Source: Eurosta solidaginis
Taxonomy: Eukaryota > Arthropoda > Insecta > Diptera > Tephritidae
DNA length: 64,000 nt
Direction: 5' to 3'
Assembly (NCBI RefSeq): GCF_040869045.1
Contig: NC_090323.1
Location: 151,052,426-151,116,425, forward strand
Positions 12,864 through 24,934 of the stretch are shown in pieces. The first letter of the stretch is position 1. Each line of letters begins with the position of its first letter. Below the pieces are notes generated by a model. That model saw only the letters and a list, made by a program, of their open reading frames with translations. It did not search any database and was not told the DNA's origin. The translations under genes were made by a program, and so were the position numbers.

Positions 12864-13082
12864 ATACTAGTTAGTGAAAATGAATCAAAAAAGTTAAAAA
12901 GGGAAAGCGGACAGATTATTGAAGTTCTATTTGGATGGCATGAAGAAAACGCTTCCTCATCCATACCTCAAACCAATGCCGAGCTCAATCCTGAGGAAAT
13001 AAGTGGAAGCGAAAACTGTGAAACATACGATAGGATTTTGAACTATTTTTATTTTATTATAATTTGTAAGTATTTGATATAA
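12864..13082 (+). CDS. Unassigned 72-codon open frame
   Basis: This frame sits in the right arm of the split TIR element, directly beyond Gypsy A. It has no ATG and would need to be an exon or the tail of a longer protein interrupted by Gypsy A. The composition is protein-like (charged start KKLKRESGQ, then EVLFGWHEEN, then an acidic EISGSENCETYD stretch). I recognise no family. It may be a remnant of the element's own protein or a chance frame. Confidence 0.2.
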   Translation: MLVSENESKKLKRESGQIIEVLFGWHEENASSSIPQTNAELNPEEISGSENCETYDRILNYFYFIIICKYLI

Positions 13083-13378
13083 TGAAACAATGAAAATTAC
13101 GCTAATTTTCAATAACTGAACTTAATTGTGCACCACTTCCAAATTCTCATTAGAAACCCATTAGCAATTGACGTTAGAATTCGATTAGAATTCTAACCCT
13201 TTTCTCGATATCGAGAACGAATTCCCCTTTTTGTCGAGAATGCTATAATTCGCGACAGTTTCGCAAATGGTCCTCTATCCTTCTACCTTAGAGAAATACG
13301 TTAGAATTCGATTCGTCTTCTAATCGTTTTCTAACCTAATGTTTGTTGGGCACTAGTTTGTCCGTTTGTCCCAACTTA

Positions 13379-13652
13379 CATGCCAACCTAATATAAACGC
13401 ACGTAAGTCATTTTCTGTCAAAAATGTCTCATGCACATACATATGTATAACTTGCATGAGAGCAACCCAAATTGAATTTGCTGCTTGAAAACCAAACTCG
13501 ATTTCCAATTTTTGTTCTGCGTGGCATTTAGATTTGACGTTTGCACACATGCTTTATATTGTCGCAACGCATGCTTATTTGGGTTAGGGCAAAAAACGCC
13601 GGTTGTTTGCGTGCGCTAAAAAAACGCTGTGCGGTTTTATTAGGTTGGCATG
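13379..13652. mobile_element. PIF/Harbinger-like MITE, 274 bp
   Basis: The ends are inverted repeats: CATGCCAACCTAATA on the left and TATTAGGTTGGCATG on the right, a perfect 15-bp match that continues imperfectly through a GCGCAC-like stretch. TTA flanks both sides (13376-13378 and 13653-13655), the 3-bp TWA duplication typical of PIF/Harbinger. There is no transposase, so it is a non-autonomous copy. Confidence 0.65.
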
Positions 13653-13725
13653 TTAGTAAAGGCCCTCGCACTTATCAATAAATATCCTTCGTTAGATGCC
13701 CGTGGCATCAACAGAAGGAATATAT

Positions 13726-13973
13726 CGCACGTTTTATTGTAAACAGATGTAATCCAAAATTTAGCTTTTTTGCGAAAACGCAAACAAAGTTTTATTTTTT
13801 CATAGAGTTTGAGTATATAAATGATATTCAAAGGTAGGTGTGTATATCCGATATTTTGGTCTTTTTGAGTACTATTTAAAAGTAAGCATAATCAGTTTGT
13901 TATCTGGTCTGTCCTGTCCTATTATCTAAAAAATCAAAATTTTGAATTGAATCAGCTTACAATAAAACGTGCG
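13726..13973. mobile_element. Short inverted-repeat element, 248 bp
   Basis: Perfect 17-bp terminal inverted repeats (CGCACGTTTTATTGTAA and its complement) bound the segment, flanked by ATAT on both sides. The interior is AT-rich with no coding frame of note. It may be a MITE or a foldback sequence; the superfamily is unknown. Confidence 0.5.
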
Positions 13974-16900
13974 ATATATCTTTCGGAAAACTTCTGTTTA
14001 AATATTTCAAGAACCATCGCATTTTATTTACACACCGCACATAAAGGTGAGCTTATGAAGCACGATTCTTGTTCGTGGAGAGAGGATTCCACAATTTTAA
14101 CTGAATACTCAGGGTAAAGTACTACTGATAGTGATTCACGTTTGTTTTTCAGGCAAACATAGGAGTCGCTGTTACAGTTTTTTCCTCAAATAACTGAAGT
14201 CCGTCAACAATGTTATGGCTACCTACTCTATCTTTTATGACAGCAAGTGTAGTACAATGGCGTGTGAATGTACAACTAGCCAAGCAGTCATGGTCACACG
14301 GCCGTATTCAATTTCGACTCTTACGTCCTCGTTCGCCTATTACGGACTTTGTAAGGCATCTAAACGTAAGCTTCTACAACTAACCTGTGTGACACATTTG
14401 GTCACGACTAAGGGTTCCCAGCATGTGGTTCGCCTATCGGTTCGCTATATAAATGTACAGTTGCTTTACAATCCCGTGTACGGGCCTTATAAAATAAATT
14501 ATGTATTTCAAAACTTATAATATTTTATAACTAACGTGACTGCACCTTGATTTCCCCTCTTAACGCGTTAACGCCATAATCCCTTAACACGTCAGTCAAT
14601 TTATCACCGTTGATTACACAAAGTAACTCTCTATTTGCCAGTTCATCGCCGTTTGAACTAGCCAGTCAGTTAAGATCTCATACAGACTGAGCATGCCCAT
14701 AGTGTTAGAATCACCGGTGATCACATACCAGGCACAACCTACATGTATGTTTGGTTATGTTAAGCAAAGCCAAATTGTTAATTAACTTTACTGCCAGCTC
14801 TCTCTGCTGAAGTTTTCCCTGAAATCTATATACCGTACTTACCCATAGTTATAAATAAGTATGGGGATATTTCCAAGCCCATAGTCTTACATGATTTCGA
14901 CTGCTGAGTGGAAAATCAACATATCTCAGCGATGGCGCTTTTTCGAAACGGCAACAGAGCTGGGGTAAGAATAATTTATAGGTTTATAATGGTCAGTTTA
15001 TAATTCGAAATTTGTATGTAATTGTCGTTTTAAAAAGCTTTACGTATAAGACTTTTGTGTTTTTTACGAATAAGAGGATTGAAAGATTAAAAAACAAGAT
15101 ACTATATTTTTTTTTAATATCTTATCTCGAAATTTTTTTATGAGCGCTCTATTGGAGCACGTATCATGTTCTACGATCACGTATCGAAAAGCAATTTTAC
15201 TCAAGCGATAAATATGAAACCGGTAAAAGATTCGTAAAAATGATAAAAAGTTATGGATCCAATGAGTATTGGTAGCCACAATTTCATCTATATTCCAAAT
15301 CGGATTAACAACTTCAGAGCTATTGCGATTTAAAAAATTGACTTCGATCACAGTTCACATAACACGACACGAATTAGATTTTTCTTTAACAGGTTGTGAG
15401 AACAGACATTTTTCAAGCGAAATCTAAGGGGTCCGAACACATTCAGATTTTGCGTCGTTTTGGAAGAAACTTGCAATTTGGAAAACATCCTAGTAAACCA
15501 AAGGACAAATGCAAAATGCAAGTTTTAGAATTAAGCTTTTGTTGCTTTGGCGCTGCCGCTGCGTTGCAAGTGCATTGAGAGTCAAGCACTTAAGACGTGT
15601 AAGTTCAAAGTTAGCTCTTGACGCAAAGGCCGAATGTGTTCGGGTCTTGGGGTGTGTTACGTGGCTGACTGTTTGGATGGAGAGGAGCGGCGGCAAGCAG
15701 GTATGCTTGCGGGCCCAGGCTAGCTCGTCGTCTTGGGCGGGGTATTGCACCACCGACCTCACCCACAGCCACATGAACAAAAAGGTTCATACCTGCATGT
15801 ATATAGAAAGGAGAGAAAAGCTGAAAAAGATAGAAATAAACGTGAGGGGCAAAGTTATCGAGGGGAAAGCATAAGGGGCAGAAAAAGACGAAGGCCTGTC
15901 CTGTCAGGTGGAGTCTACCCTCCCTCTGTAGTGCAACTTGCACCGCACCATGGGCACTGTGCTGACTCCCATCTACTTACAGTGCCCCCAAACCTGACAT
16001 AAGTCTGACCGTCCGTCAATAAGTTATTTTTCCCTATTACTCACATTCACCTAACCTTGCCACGCGCAAGCGCAGCACCAACACCAAACCTAAAACTTTA
16101 GCCCTGCATTATTGAAAAACCTATGTTTTCATCCATGCGTTCCTTATAATTTATTAACAATTCAGATATTTCCGAACCTCTACTCCGCTATGTTTAAGAA
16201 AATCAGTACAGATAACGAAAAGAAGAATGTATAGATAAACTAGCTTTACCTGGCTGCTATTTAATGTTGACAAAATAAGCGATGAGTGCGAAGAGTATAT
16301 AGGCAAAGTAATATTAGTGCACGTGAGTGTGCATTATGTTGCTGCAGTGGGAGTGGGAGTGAGTGGGAGTGCAGTGCATTGAGGTATATGCGATAATAGC
16401 AAAATGATAAAAAAAAAGCGAAAAACAAAAGCGAAGACGGTGACGTTACGTTGTACAACAAAAGCATGAATGCGTGCGATGAGTGGGAGTGTGTGTTTGT
16501 ATGTATGCAAATTATTAACTTAACGAAGATATGTTGGAAAGGCAGGCGTGAACAATAGTTACCATCAGAAGAAAGTGATTGATAAACATTTGCATTTTGA
16601 CAGGTTCATCTGTTTAACATTTGTATGCTGCCAATGAAATTAACTTGTAATAGGTTGGATCGATTTTTTTCGTCAGGTCGGACCGAAATGTAAACTTTTT
16701 TCAAATTTTGAATTTTTTCTAAAAAAAATCATAACTCAAGAATGGCTAAACCAATTTAGGATTTCAAAATCAACTAACCATCACCTCTCCTTCCTGTATC
16801 TTTCCTAAAAATGTCATGGCAATCTGTCGAGCCGTTCTCAAGTTATGGAGTGACAATCAAAATGTACACTTCTTTTTATATATATAGACTATGACTCCAA

Positions 16901-17119
16901 GAAAATTTAAATAGCCTATGTTTAATTTTTCAGTAAATCTCCCTAATACTAATGCCCCTATCCTTACTATCGATTGGCTTAAATAAAAAAATTTACAAAG
17001 AATCCAAAAACTTAGTCTAAGTTAACTTATAACTAGAAGTAATTCAAGTTCAATTTCAATTATAAATTAGATATAGAGGCAGATATGAAATCCCATAATT
17101 GCTTAAAAGTACAAATCCC
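13974..17119. other. Mostly unassigned non-coding DNA
   Basis: No gene is supported. Frames at 14215-14520 and 15064-15351 lack recognisable motifs or compositional bias. 15640-15990 is more G+C-rich than its surroundings. 16345-16375 carries GGGAGTG-like short tandem units. 16635-16890 resembles a generic dispersed fly repeat (runs such as CCGTTCTCAAGTTATGGAG) but has no defined ends here. Confidence 0.4.
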
Positions 17120-17590
17120 ACTTTGTTTCTGACTCACCCTAATATACAGCTGCTACTAAATTAAATTACTCTCTTTTAAAGGTGGGCGGTGCCTCGCCCA
17201 TTGTTCAAAATTTTACTAATTTTCCATTTTGCGTCATAAGGTCAACACACCTACCAAGTTTCATCGCTTTATCCGTCTTTGATAATGAATTATCGCACTT
17301 TCCGTTTTTCGAAATTTTCGATATCGAAAAAGTGGGTGTGGTTTCGTTCATTTTAAATAGCGATCTGAGATGAGCGCCCGGTAACCTACATACCAAATAT
17401 CATCAAGATACCTCAAAATGTATTCTAGTTATCGTGTTTACGGACGGACGGACAGACGGACGGACGGACGGACGTCCAGATCATTTTGGTATATAGAAGT
17501 CTATATCTATCTCGATTAGATTATGCCGTTACGGATTACCGTTATGCGAACAAAGTTAATATACTCTGTGAGCTTTGCTCAGCTGTGTAT
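17120..17590. repeat. Dispersed fly repeat with GGAC microsatellite
   Basis: The segment includes GGACGGACGGACAGAC-type tandem units at 17441-17475, followed by the TATACTCTGTGAGCTTTGCT-type tail often seen in fly dispersed repeats. The left boundary is uncertain. No coding capacity is apparent. Confidence 0.5.
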
Positions 17591-17591
17591 A

Positions 17592-17834
17592 AAAAGCAAT
17601 GAAAATCGGGTTGATTTTACATAATTCCATTTAATTGCGCTGCAATTAAAAATTCACGATAGAAAGCAATTAGAAATTGACGTTACAATTCCATTAGAAA
17701 ATTTTTTCTTTGCTCGATATCGAGAGCGGAGAATGCTATAATTCTCGACAGTTTCGCAAATTATCTTCTACCGTTCTACCTTAGACATATACGATTCGTT
17801 TTCTAATCATTCTCTAATATAAATGTTGGTTGGG
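17592..17834. mobile_element. Second copy of the 992-13350 TIR family, right end only
   Basis: It aligns with about 13085-13350: GAAATTGACGTTA, CTCGATATCGAGA, AATGCTATAATTC, CGACAGTTTCGCAAAT and the terminal GGTTGGG are shared in order. No matching left end lies upstream, so it is a 5'-deleted copy. It supports reading the first element as a family member. Confidence 0.55.
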
Positions 17835-17946
17835 ATATAGCATACTTCTTCCAAAAATTACGCTGTCTCTTACATCTTACATCCAGGATTCCACCATACC
17901 GTGAGCAAGGATGTCTACACATAAAATATTTCATTTGTGAATTGCG

Positions 17947-18138
17947 GTAGAGATTGTCTACGAAGAGGGCCGTGTCCTTGTTACTTTAGATAACCAGGCA
18001 GTCTAACGTGCCTTGCAGCTTTACAATATTACAACCAAGCTAGTGGATAAAAGCATCGCAATCCTAACCAATCTGGTAGACAGAAAGCAGGATTTGTTAG
18101 TATGGATTTCCGGGCATCGTGAACATACTCATCAGTGA
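17947..18138 (+). pseudogene. LINE RNase H domain fragment
   Basis: The frame contains LDNQAV, TKLVDKSIAIL and WISGHREH, which match the order of the RNase H module found at the C-terminus of I- and related-clade LINEs (aspartate strand, SKLV helix, WVPGH motif). One stop interrupts it near codon 20. It is about 60 codons with no RT or endonuclease nearby, so a small relic. Confidence 0.5.
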
Positions 18139-18167
18139 CCCGTAAGCAATCTTGCTCTATATAATGG

Positions 18168-18247
18168 GTTTACTCTTCCGTTGACCAAATCAAATCGGAT
18201 AAAGGACTGAGATGCGCCCGTATCCACAGTCAGTACACGCTCTTTAA
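18168..18247 (-). pseudogene. Gypsy D-family protease fragment
   Basis: About 80 bp match the protease part of Gypsy D near 57488-57568, including CAAATCGGAT and GAGATGCGCCCGTATCCACA. On the minus strand it encodes the VDTGAS active-site region. It abuts the LINE RNase H scrap, so the two relics form a small chimera. Confidence 0.6.
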
Positions 18248-18625
18248 AATACAGCAAGTAAAAAATATGTGAGGTTTACATTTAATCATGAATACTTTGT
18301 AATAACAAGAACTAATTAAATGTCAAAAGGAAATTTAGTGCAATCCATCAATTTGCCAAATCGTTGATATTATTTGCAGACAATTTTAGATTTGAAATTT
18401 AATTATGTCTTTTGTCCACCAAGCTACAGTTATTTTGTTACAATGGAATAAATATTTTTATTTTCACTCAATGTGCACTTTGTTCTAAAATTCGTTTCCT
18501 TATACCAATTCTTGGAATTTGTGGTAATATAAGTGTCAATATATTTTTGTTCATAATGATTTCCTTATGTGATTGATGAAAAGTAGAAAATTTGATTTTG
18601 GTAAAAAATAAAAAAATTATAATAT

Positions 18626-18868
18626 TGTAACGGATTTAGAGAAATTCCGCTTATTTGCAACCTTCTGCATCGCTAAACTGTTGAATAAAATACTCCAATA
18701 TTCTGTGTTACAAAATGGTCTTTATTAGACTTCTTCAAGAGTACTTCGCAATCAAACCTCACCTCGCAACCGATAGCGTGCTTAAATCAAACTGAATAAT
18801 GATTGCTCTGTTTGCGCTCTTTTATACTCTCTGCTGCTTCATTCACATATTTCTACTACAGTATAAAC
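18626..18868 (-). repeat. Solo LTR fragment, Gypsy D family
   Basis: Starts TGTAACGGATTT and shares TTATTTGCAACC, TCGCTAAACTGTTGAATAAA, CTTTATT and CTTCGCAATCA with the Gypsy D LTRs. It is cut on the right by the hAT-like element at 18869. No internal coding is attached. Confidence 0.6.
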
Positions 18869-19748
18869 CAGGGCTCTTCAAAATTGAAAATGCGCCTGTA
18901 TTAGTTGAGCGCAATCGTCGCGATGATCGTGCGGGTGAATTGATGTTTCATTTATTCGCTTACTAGCAAGCAACAGGCTAACAACAAGCGTGTGTATCGC
19001 ACATAATTATTCATACATATTTTGATACCGACAAGCCGATACCCATCACCGATGTTGCTACGCCAAGTGCCAAGTGTCGACTAATGCGGCAGTTACTCAC
19101 GAACGTACGTAGAAAAAACGTGTCAGCTGACACGACATATCTTATGAGTGTGCAATGTAAACGAAAACTCACCGACGTGCAACGCCCGTACGTACGTAGC
19201 CCGGAACGTAGAAATCAAAACAATTTTGATTTTTTCCGTAAGAACGTGTCAGCTGATCGCTCTCTCACTAGACAGAGTTGCATAGTAAACTTTTGTGCGC
19301 AATTTTTGACCGTTTGCAAAATTATGCAAAAACACCTAATTAAAGTTTAAAAAATTGTGAAAATAATTCGAAATAATTATGTAAAAGTACAGATTATAAA
19401 TATGTAATCTATTTATACTTATTTAATATGTATTCCGGCCTTTTACAATATCAAAAATTAAATTGGAAAAAGTTGATGTTTCCATAAGCATACATGCAAA
19501 ATGGTCAATGGCAACAGTACTTATCTGTAAACAATACACACACAAATATGTTATGTACATATACACAGACGCACACATTGATTCCTACTGGCTTGAGAGT
19601 TCGGTCAAACGTGCTTCGTACGACAAACGTCCGTACGTACGGCACACGTTGGTGGGTAACTGCCGCGTAACTAAATTAACGACGACAGAGCGAATCATAT
19701 GCGTGTGAATTGAGATGGCACAATTGTGCTATGAAATGAAGAGCCCTG
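18869..19748. mobile_element. Non-autonomous hAT-like element, 880 bp
   Basis: Terminal inverted repeats CAGGGCTCTTCA begin with CAGGG, as in many hAT elements. Flanking 8-mers GTATAAAC (18861-18868) and GTCTAGAC (19749-19756) match at six of eight positions with central TA, as hAT duplications often do. The interior has no transposase but is rich in palindromes, including CGTGTCAGCTGACACG at 19119-19134 and CCGTACGTACGG at 19631-19642. Confidence 0.6.
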
Positions 19749-19756
19749 GTCTAGAC

Positions 19757-21339
19757 CAGTGTTGCCAGGTGATGCAAAAAAAAGAAGCTAGATTGGAAAA
19801 AAAAGGTTAGAAAAGGCTAAATTTAGAAAAAAAGAAGCTAAAAAAGGCCAGAAATTTTTTGGTTAATTCATTAAATTTTTTTTATATAAAAACTTATAAA
19901 CATAACTTAAGCATAATTTCCTGTTTCAATACATATCAGGCACATTTTCTTTGACTAGCACATGGAATTAGTTTAAATGATTGCATATGTGTATATACAT
20001 AAAAAAAATATTACAAACTAATTATTTATATAAAATATTCCCCGTCTGAAGAATCAGAAGAGCTTATGTCTGGGTATAAAGTTTGGATATTTACCATAGA
20101 TATGAGATCATAGGTAATTTCAAAGTCATTACAACATTCATCAATTCAAAATCCTAGATATGCAGATATTCAAATGCTCGTAAGGTCGGAAAGCCAAAGC
20201 AAAAAAACAACATAAAACGCGAAAAAGGTGAAACCCTATTTCCTGACCTATCTCAATAATTAAAACAAAACCGAAATAAATTTTCTACAAAGCAGAAGTA
20301 GGTCATCAAAGTAATAGAAAAAGTATGTAGGTGCAAATGCATGTATATTATTCTGATTTCTTTTATCATCACCAATTCCTCTTCTAATTTTGCAAGACTA
20401 GAAATTGACTGGCAATATATGTACATACATTCATACGTGCATATCTACTTCTCCAAATGTACAATATTGTCACTCACCGTGTTACTCACTCCGTTGGAGG
20501 CACCTGCATGTAGTTGAGTCCGCGAGCTGTAAAGAGAAAAACACTCAAAGCATCCATGCTCAATGCACATACATTTATCCGGCACACTACTTTTTTCTCA
20601 ATACTCAGCCAGATCACTCGCTTGTGATCTTGGGCATTGAGTTAGTTCTGCTCATTAAATGTGAAGTGTGAAAATGATCATGGCGATTAAGCAAAAACGT
20701 GGCAATGGTCGATTTTTTTTTTTTTCAGTGGAAAAAAATTAAAAAAAAAAAACGTAAAAGAAAATGTATAAAGTTCCCAGTACCGCGGAGAAAAGCCTCG
20801 AGAAGGCCTTTCACATTATGTGACCCCAGGGATATTGCAAGGTAATTTCCGGGCCAGTGCCGAAATTTGGGAAGGGGGTGTATTGCTTAAGGTTCCAAGC
20901 ACCAAAACTATAAATACTTTTAAATATTTTCACAAAACAAGTAAAGTGGAAGCAAAAGAAAACCTTTCGAAACTGCGCAATTTGCACTTAGTTGCTACTG
21001 TCAGTCGAAGATAGTAACCATGCAAAAGAAACTTGCAAAGTAATGTACCAAAAAGATGGTAAGGATTATGTGTGAAGAGAAATTAACGAAAAGACGAACA
21101 AAACGTTGAGAAAAATGTGCAAAAACCAAGGAATTGAAACTAACGCGAGTTTCGAAAAATTTTTAATGCCAAGAGCAAAAAGAAAGAAGTAAAAGAAAAA
21201 TGTCTCAAGCAAAACCAAACTTTCGTCTTTTGCTCCCCACTTTCCTATGAGATTTCTGTGTATGAGCGTTTAATCCTACTAGCCTCACAGGCATTAAAAA
21301 AATCTATTAGTGAAAAATAACAAAATATAAAAAACACAT
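19757..21339. other. Unassigned non-coding DNA
   Basis: No gene is supported. On the minus strand 20036-20149 an open frame ends in an acidic serine tail (SSSDSSDGEYF) that might be the end of a transposon protein, but it is under 40 codons. 20715-20760 is A/T homopolymer-rich. Confidence 0.35.
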
Positions 21340-21884
21340 ATGTATTTAGAAAATCCTGGTGTCGTTGTTCTTATTGATGGTTGCCGCTGCCGCCTTCAAT
21401 GTTGCCAGTTTCGACCATTTGGTGTCGTTTGTTGTTCCCCAAAGATTTTGTTGTACGCGGTGTCGTGGCCGGTGAAAAATTGTATTCTTGATATTACCAG
21501 ATCCTTGTATTTTCTGCTGTTGTTTAATTGAATCGCTGTATATGTGCATGTGTCTGATGGCGTTGCGTTGCTACCAATCAAAAATCTTTTACCATTTATC
21601 TCGTTCTATGTGTGACTGCTGAAGATACTGTGCAGTTGCCGTGTCACCAAAATTTGTTGTAATTGTTGTGGTTGTTGAGGCCGCTTTGTTGGCAATAAGG
21701 AGTGTTGTTGGAGCGGTTTGCGTCCGCATAAAAATGGTGTACGCTCGCAATTCAAAGTGTTGTCGTGGTTGTTGCTGTGGTACGCTAAATAATGTGAAAA
21801 ATGTTGTTGTGGCTGTTGTTGGTTGTTGTGTTGACCGCCACCAATTTGGGTCTTTTTGCGCCAACAAATCCGGGTTTTAGCCAC
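21340..21884 (-). other. CAA-rich stretch, possible transcribed exon or 5' UTR
   Basis: Read on the minus strand it is full of CAA and ACA triplets, giving Gln- and Thr-rich frames in more than one register. That is the look of 5' UTRs and opa-like exons of fly regulatory genes, but also of simple repeats. Several overlapping frames stay open, which argues against one selected reading frame. No gene identity can be given. Confidence 0.25.
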
Positions 21885-24170
21885 CTTTGCTTCGATGCTA
21901 GTGCCCAGTGCGCAATTTCCGCCAATTTGAAGCGATCTGCCAAAAAAAATGAAAAAACTTATTTACATAGAAAAAAAATTATTTAAGAAACGCATGCCTT
22001 TCTACCAACGTATACCTACTTGTTTGCCTGATTTATTTCCTCACCTACATGCTTATATACATATACATATGTATATGGGGATGTAGAGCTATGCGTGCAA
22101 GTTTACTTTCGGCTTGCTTGGAAACTTGGCTATATAGAAGCCAACTTCCCAGTGGGCATGGCAGATTTTGAGAGGGAGTTGAAACACAAAAAGTTACACT
22201 TACCTGGTACCATAAATTTTGATGGCGGGATGCAAACAAACTGCCGGATTGGGGCGCATGTAAGCCTTGAAGGACTAAAAACTTTTCGCGGTGATTTCTT
22301 ACCGTTTTAAAATCATGCGCACTAAAAACTTTTAAACCTTTTAAAAAGGTCTTACTAACTTGGCACTTCACTTCACTTGCACTGGGCACTGTTATAAGAA
22401 AACGTTTGCCCGTTGCCTAGCTTGATGCCCTTTATAGCCACCGCCGTGGCACAGAACGTTATCCAGAAACGGCCAACTTTCACCTATACATGTTCAACTT
22501 TCTTTTCGGCTTTTCCGTATTTTCGTTTATGCGTCCACGCAATCATACACTCACATGTTCCAACATAAACGGTTTATACAAACTAACATTACCATACTTA
22601 ACAAAACAACACAAACACATAGATACATATCATTCGTGCCTTGACCGTTCACACTGATTTATTCACACGCTCATACATTCATACATTTAAGCGCTTACAC
22701 AACCTAACACCTACACAGATACAGATATTTAGTTCGTGTCTTGGCTGCAATGTTGCTACATCATCAGCAATGTTGCTACGCCGTCTACTCCAGACACAAT
22801 GTTGCCATTGTGCTGTTGCGACAGTCATTGCAACATTGCGGCCAACAAAGGCACCTAGACACATCACACGTAGTCACAGATACATGCTACCATTCATTCG
22901 AACCAGTGCTTATGATGAAAAGCTGTCGTTACAGGTGTGTCGTTTAAAAAAAATACAACTTCGGAATGCAATCTTCAACAAAGTTCTGAGATACGCCAAA
23001 ATTATTGAGTTTGGGCACTTTTAACCAGACAGATAATATAAGGTAATCTTTCACTCAGGATACATTTGTTACGACAAAATTTGGGCCTAAGCACTGAGAT
23101 GTCTATTCTAGGGATATCCCACTAGGTACGCCTTTTATAAAATATTTTGCAGCTACAAAAACAAAGATAATCATGTAATACACGATCTTAATCTTTAACG
23201 GTTTGATCGCAGCCAGGCATATTTTGCATCGTCGCTTGTGGATCCAAACAATGACGTGGCTGTGGTAGTTCCTTCTTTTTCTTTTACAAACTTCACAACC
23301 TTGTTGTAAAAAGTTATTGTTGTCTTTTAGAGTATCTTAACAATAGGTTTATTCATTCATTGCACCTTTTTTTTAAGTGCATACTATATAATATCACTGG
23401 TTTTTTCGAGTTTTTTAAACTGGGTTGCAAAAGCTGACCATGGTTTGCAATTTCTTCATTCCTTATGCTGTTCAAATTCACACAATTTGCAATTACTGAA
23501 ATGCATTATTATTAATAGAGTAATTCAAATAAACCTTCGTTGTAGATTATAAACCATATAAATAAAACAGCTCATCAAATTTTTTGAACAATTTCATCTT
23601 TATGTGGTTTGTAAATTGTATGGGACCTTTGTAAATTTACATATTTGAATACCCTGAATAAATTAAACTAAATTGATAATCTTAATGAAAGAACTATCAG
23701 GATCAAACACACTAGCACAGTAATGACAGTAACACGAAAGCTGATAAGCAAATCCATCTTTATCCTGCAGGCAATACGTTGTTCTAAAGAAACTATTTTT
23801 TTTGGCACACCAAAACAAAAAGAAAATCTGGATTCTTTTGACGTCGATCTAAAACAACAGTCATTGAATGAATTTTTATTCCATGTTCACTTTATCTTAA
23901 TACATTATAGCCAAAGAGTAGTGAAGTGCACACCATTCTTAATCCATACATCTGGACGCCCTTCTTTTCTCACTTTCAATTCCTCCCGACCTAGGATTCT
24001 CAACAATGACAACTTTACAGTAGAGCTATTTCGCACTCTCTTACGCAATAAGCATTTGGGCTTGAGTCACATTAGAGCTGGAGTTGATAACATACTTCTA
24101 AAATCGTAAACGGTGTGTCTCAATAGTGGCTCCAATTGAAAATCAGAGCATTCTCAACAAAAAAGGGCAT
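21885..24170. other. Unassigned non-coding DNA
   Basis: Around 22738-22852 the motif CAATGTTGC and its complement recur. A 128-codon frame at 23723-24109 has no recognisable domain and I do not call it a gene. The remainder shows no structure I can name. Confidence 0.35.
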
Positions 24171-24544
24171 TTCTGGTAAGGAAACAAGTAAGGACGGGAC
24201 TGTCTTCGACAGTGCCGAAGACTTCATACCTTTCATGAATTGGGCTGAAAGATAATCTTATCCCGTTCGTAATCTCTAAATAATCGGATGTATAAGATAA
24301 GAAATATATAGTGAACAGATGTACATACCTAAACGATTTTAAGATAAATACAAATAAAAAATAGGTAGGTTCTTTGTGTTAGGATGCAAAATTTCACGTT
24401 TTTTGTGGTCTGGGTGTAAAAACTATGACTACGAATCACGTATTTCAAAAATATATGACGTAAACGTAAGTATTTGATGAAATTTGAAGCTTCTAGCCGT
24501 AAAAAAAGGGGCACAAATTACAGTTTATATGGAGTATATAATAT
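24171..24544. repeat. Probable dispersed repeat fragment
   Basis: AAGTAAGGACGGGACTG followed by CTTCGACAGTGCCGAAGACT includes a short hairpin (CTGTC/GACAG) of a kind common in fly dispersed repeats. No ends or duplication are visible, and the rest of the stretch is featureless. Confidence 0.3.
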
Positions 24545-24670
24545 TGTAACTAATTTAGGGAAATTCCGCTTATTTGTAACCTTCTACTAACGTTCGTATC
24601 GCTAAACTGTTGAATAAATAAATCCAATATTCAATAATGCTAAATGGTCCTTATTATACTACTTTGAAAA
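24545..24670 (-). repeat. LTR end fragment, Gypsy D family
   Basis: Starts TGTAACTAATTT and continues with GTTCGTATCGCTAAACTGTT and CCTTATTA in the order seen in the Gypsy D LTRs. Like the piece at 18626 it follows an ATAT-type run, consistent with AT-rich target preference. Confidence 0.55.
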
Positions 24671-24934
24671 TAATTCCAATAAATTTTTTTTAAATTATTT
24701 TATTTTCAAGTTTTTAGTCTTTATTTAATTGCCTATTATTTCTCATTCTATTTAGTTGATTTAGTGACTCATTATTACAAGAACTCTTTCCTGACAATTT
24801 GTTACAATCTAAGTCCTCAATACATAATCCTTCCAAAGACTTTGCTCCACTCCGCGCCACGTATGATTGTCCCTCCTCCAACTCCAAAATATTTTGATGT
24901 CACTTCTACCGGACTGAATGTAATATTTGTTCCA

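Larger units (their letters stand above)
992..13350. mobile_element. Non-autonomous TIR element, split by Gypsy A
   Basis: The left end reads CCCAGCAAACA and the right end, reverse-complemented, reads CCCAACAAACATTAGG. Both flanks carry many GTTAGAATTC-like subterminal motifs. Gypsy A occupies 1287-12858, so the element itself is only 992-1286 plus 12859-13350, about 0.8 kb. A diverged right-end copy lies at 17592-17834, which supports a dispersed family. I see no clear target-site duplication, so the superfamily is unassigned. Confidence 0.55.

Noticed and set aside
23723..24109. 128-codon plus-strand frame
   Set aside because: No motif, no context and AT-rich composition; not enough to call a gene.
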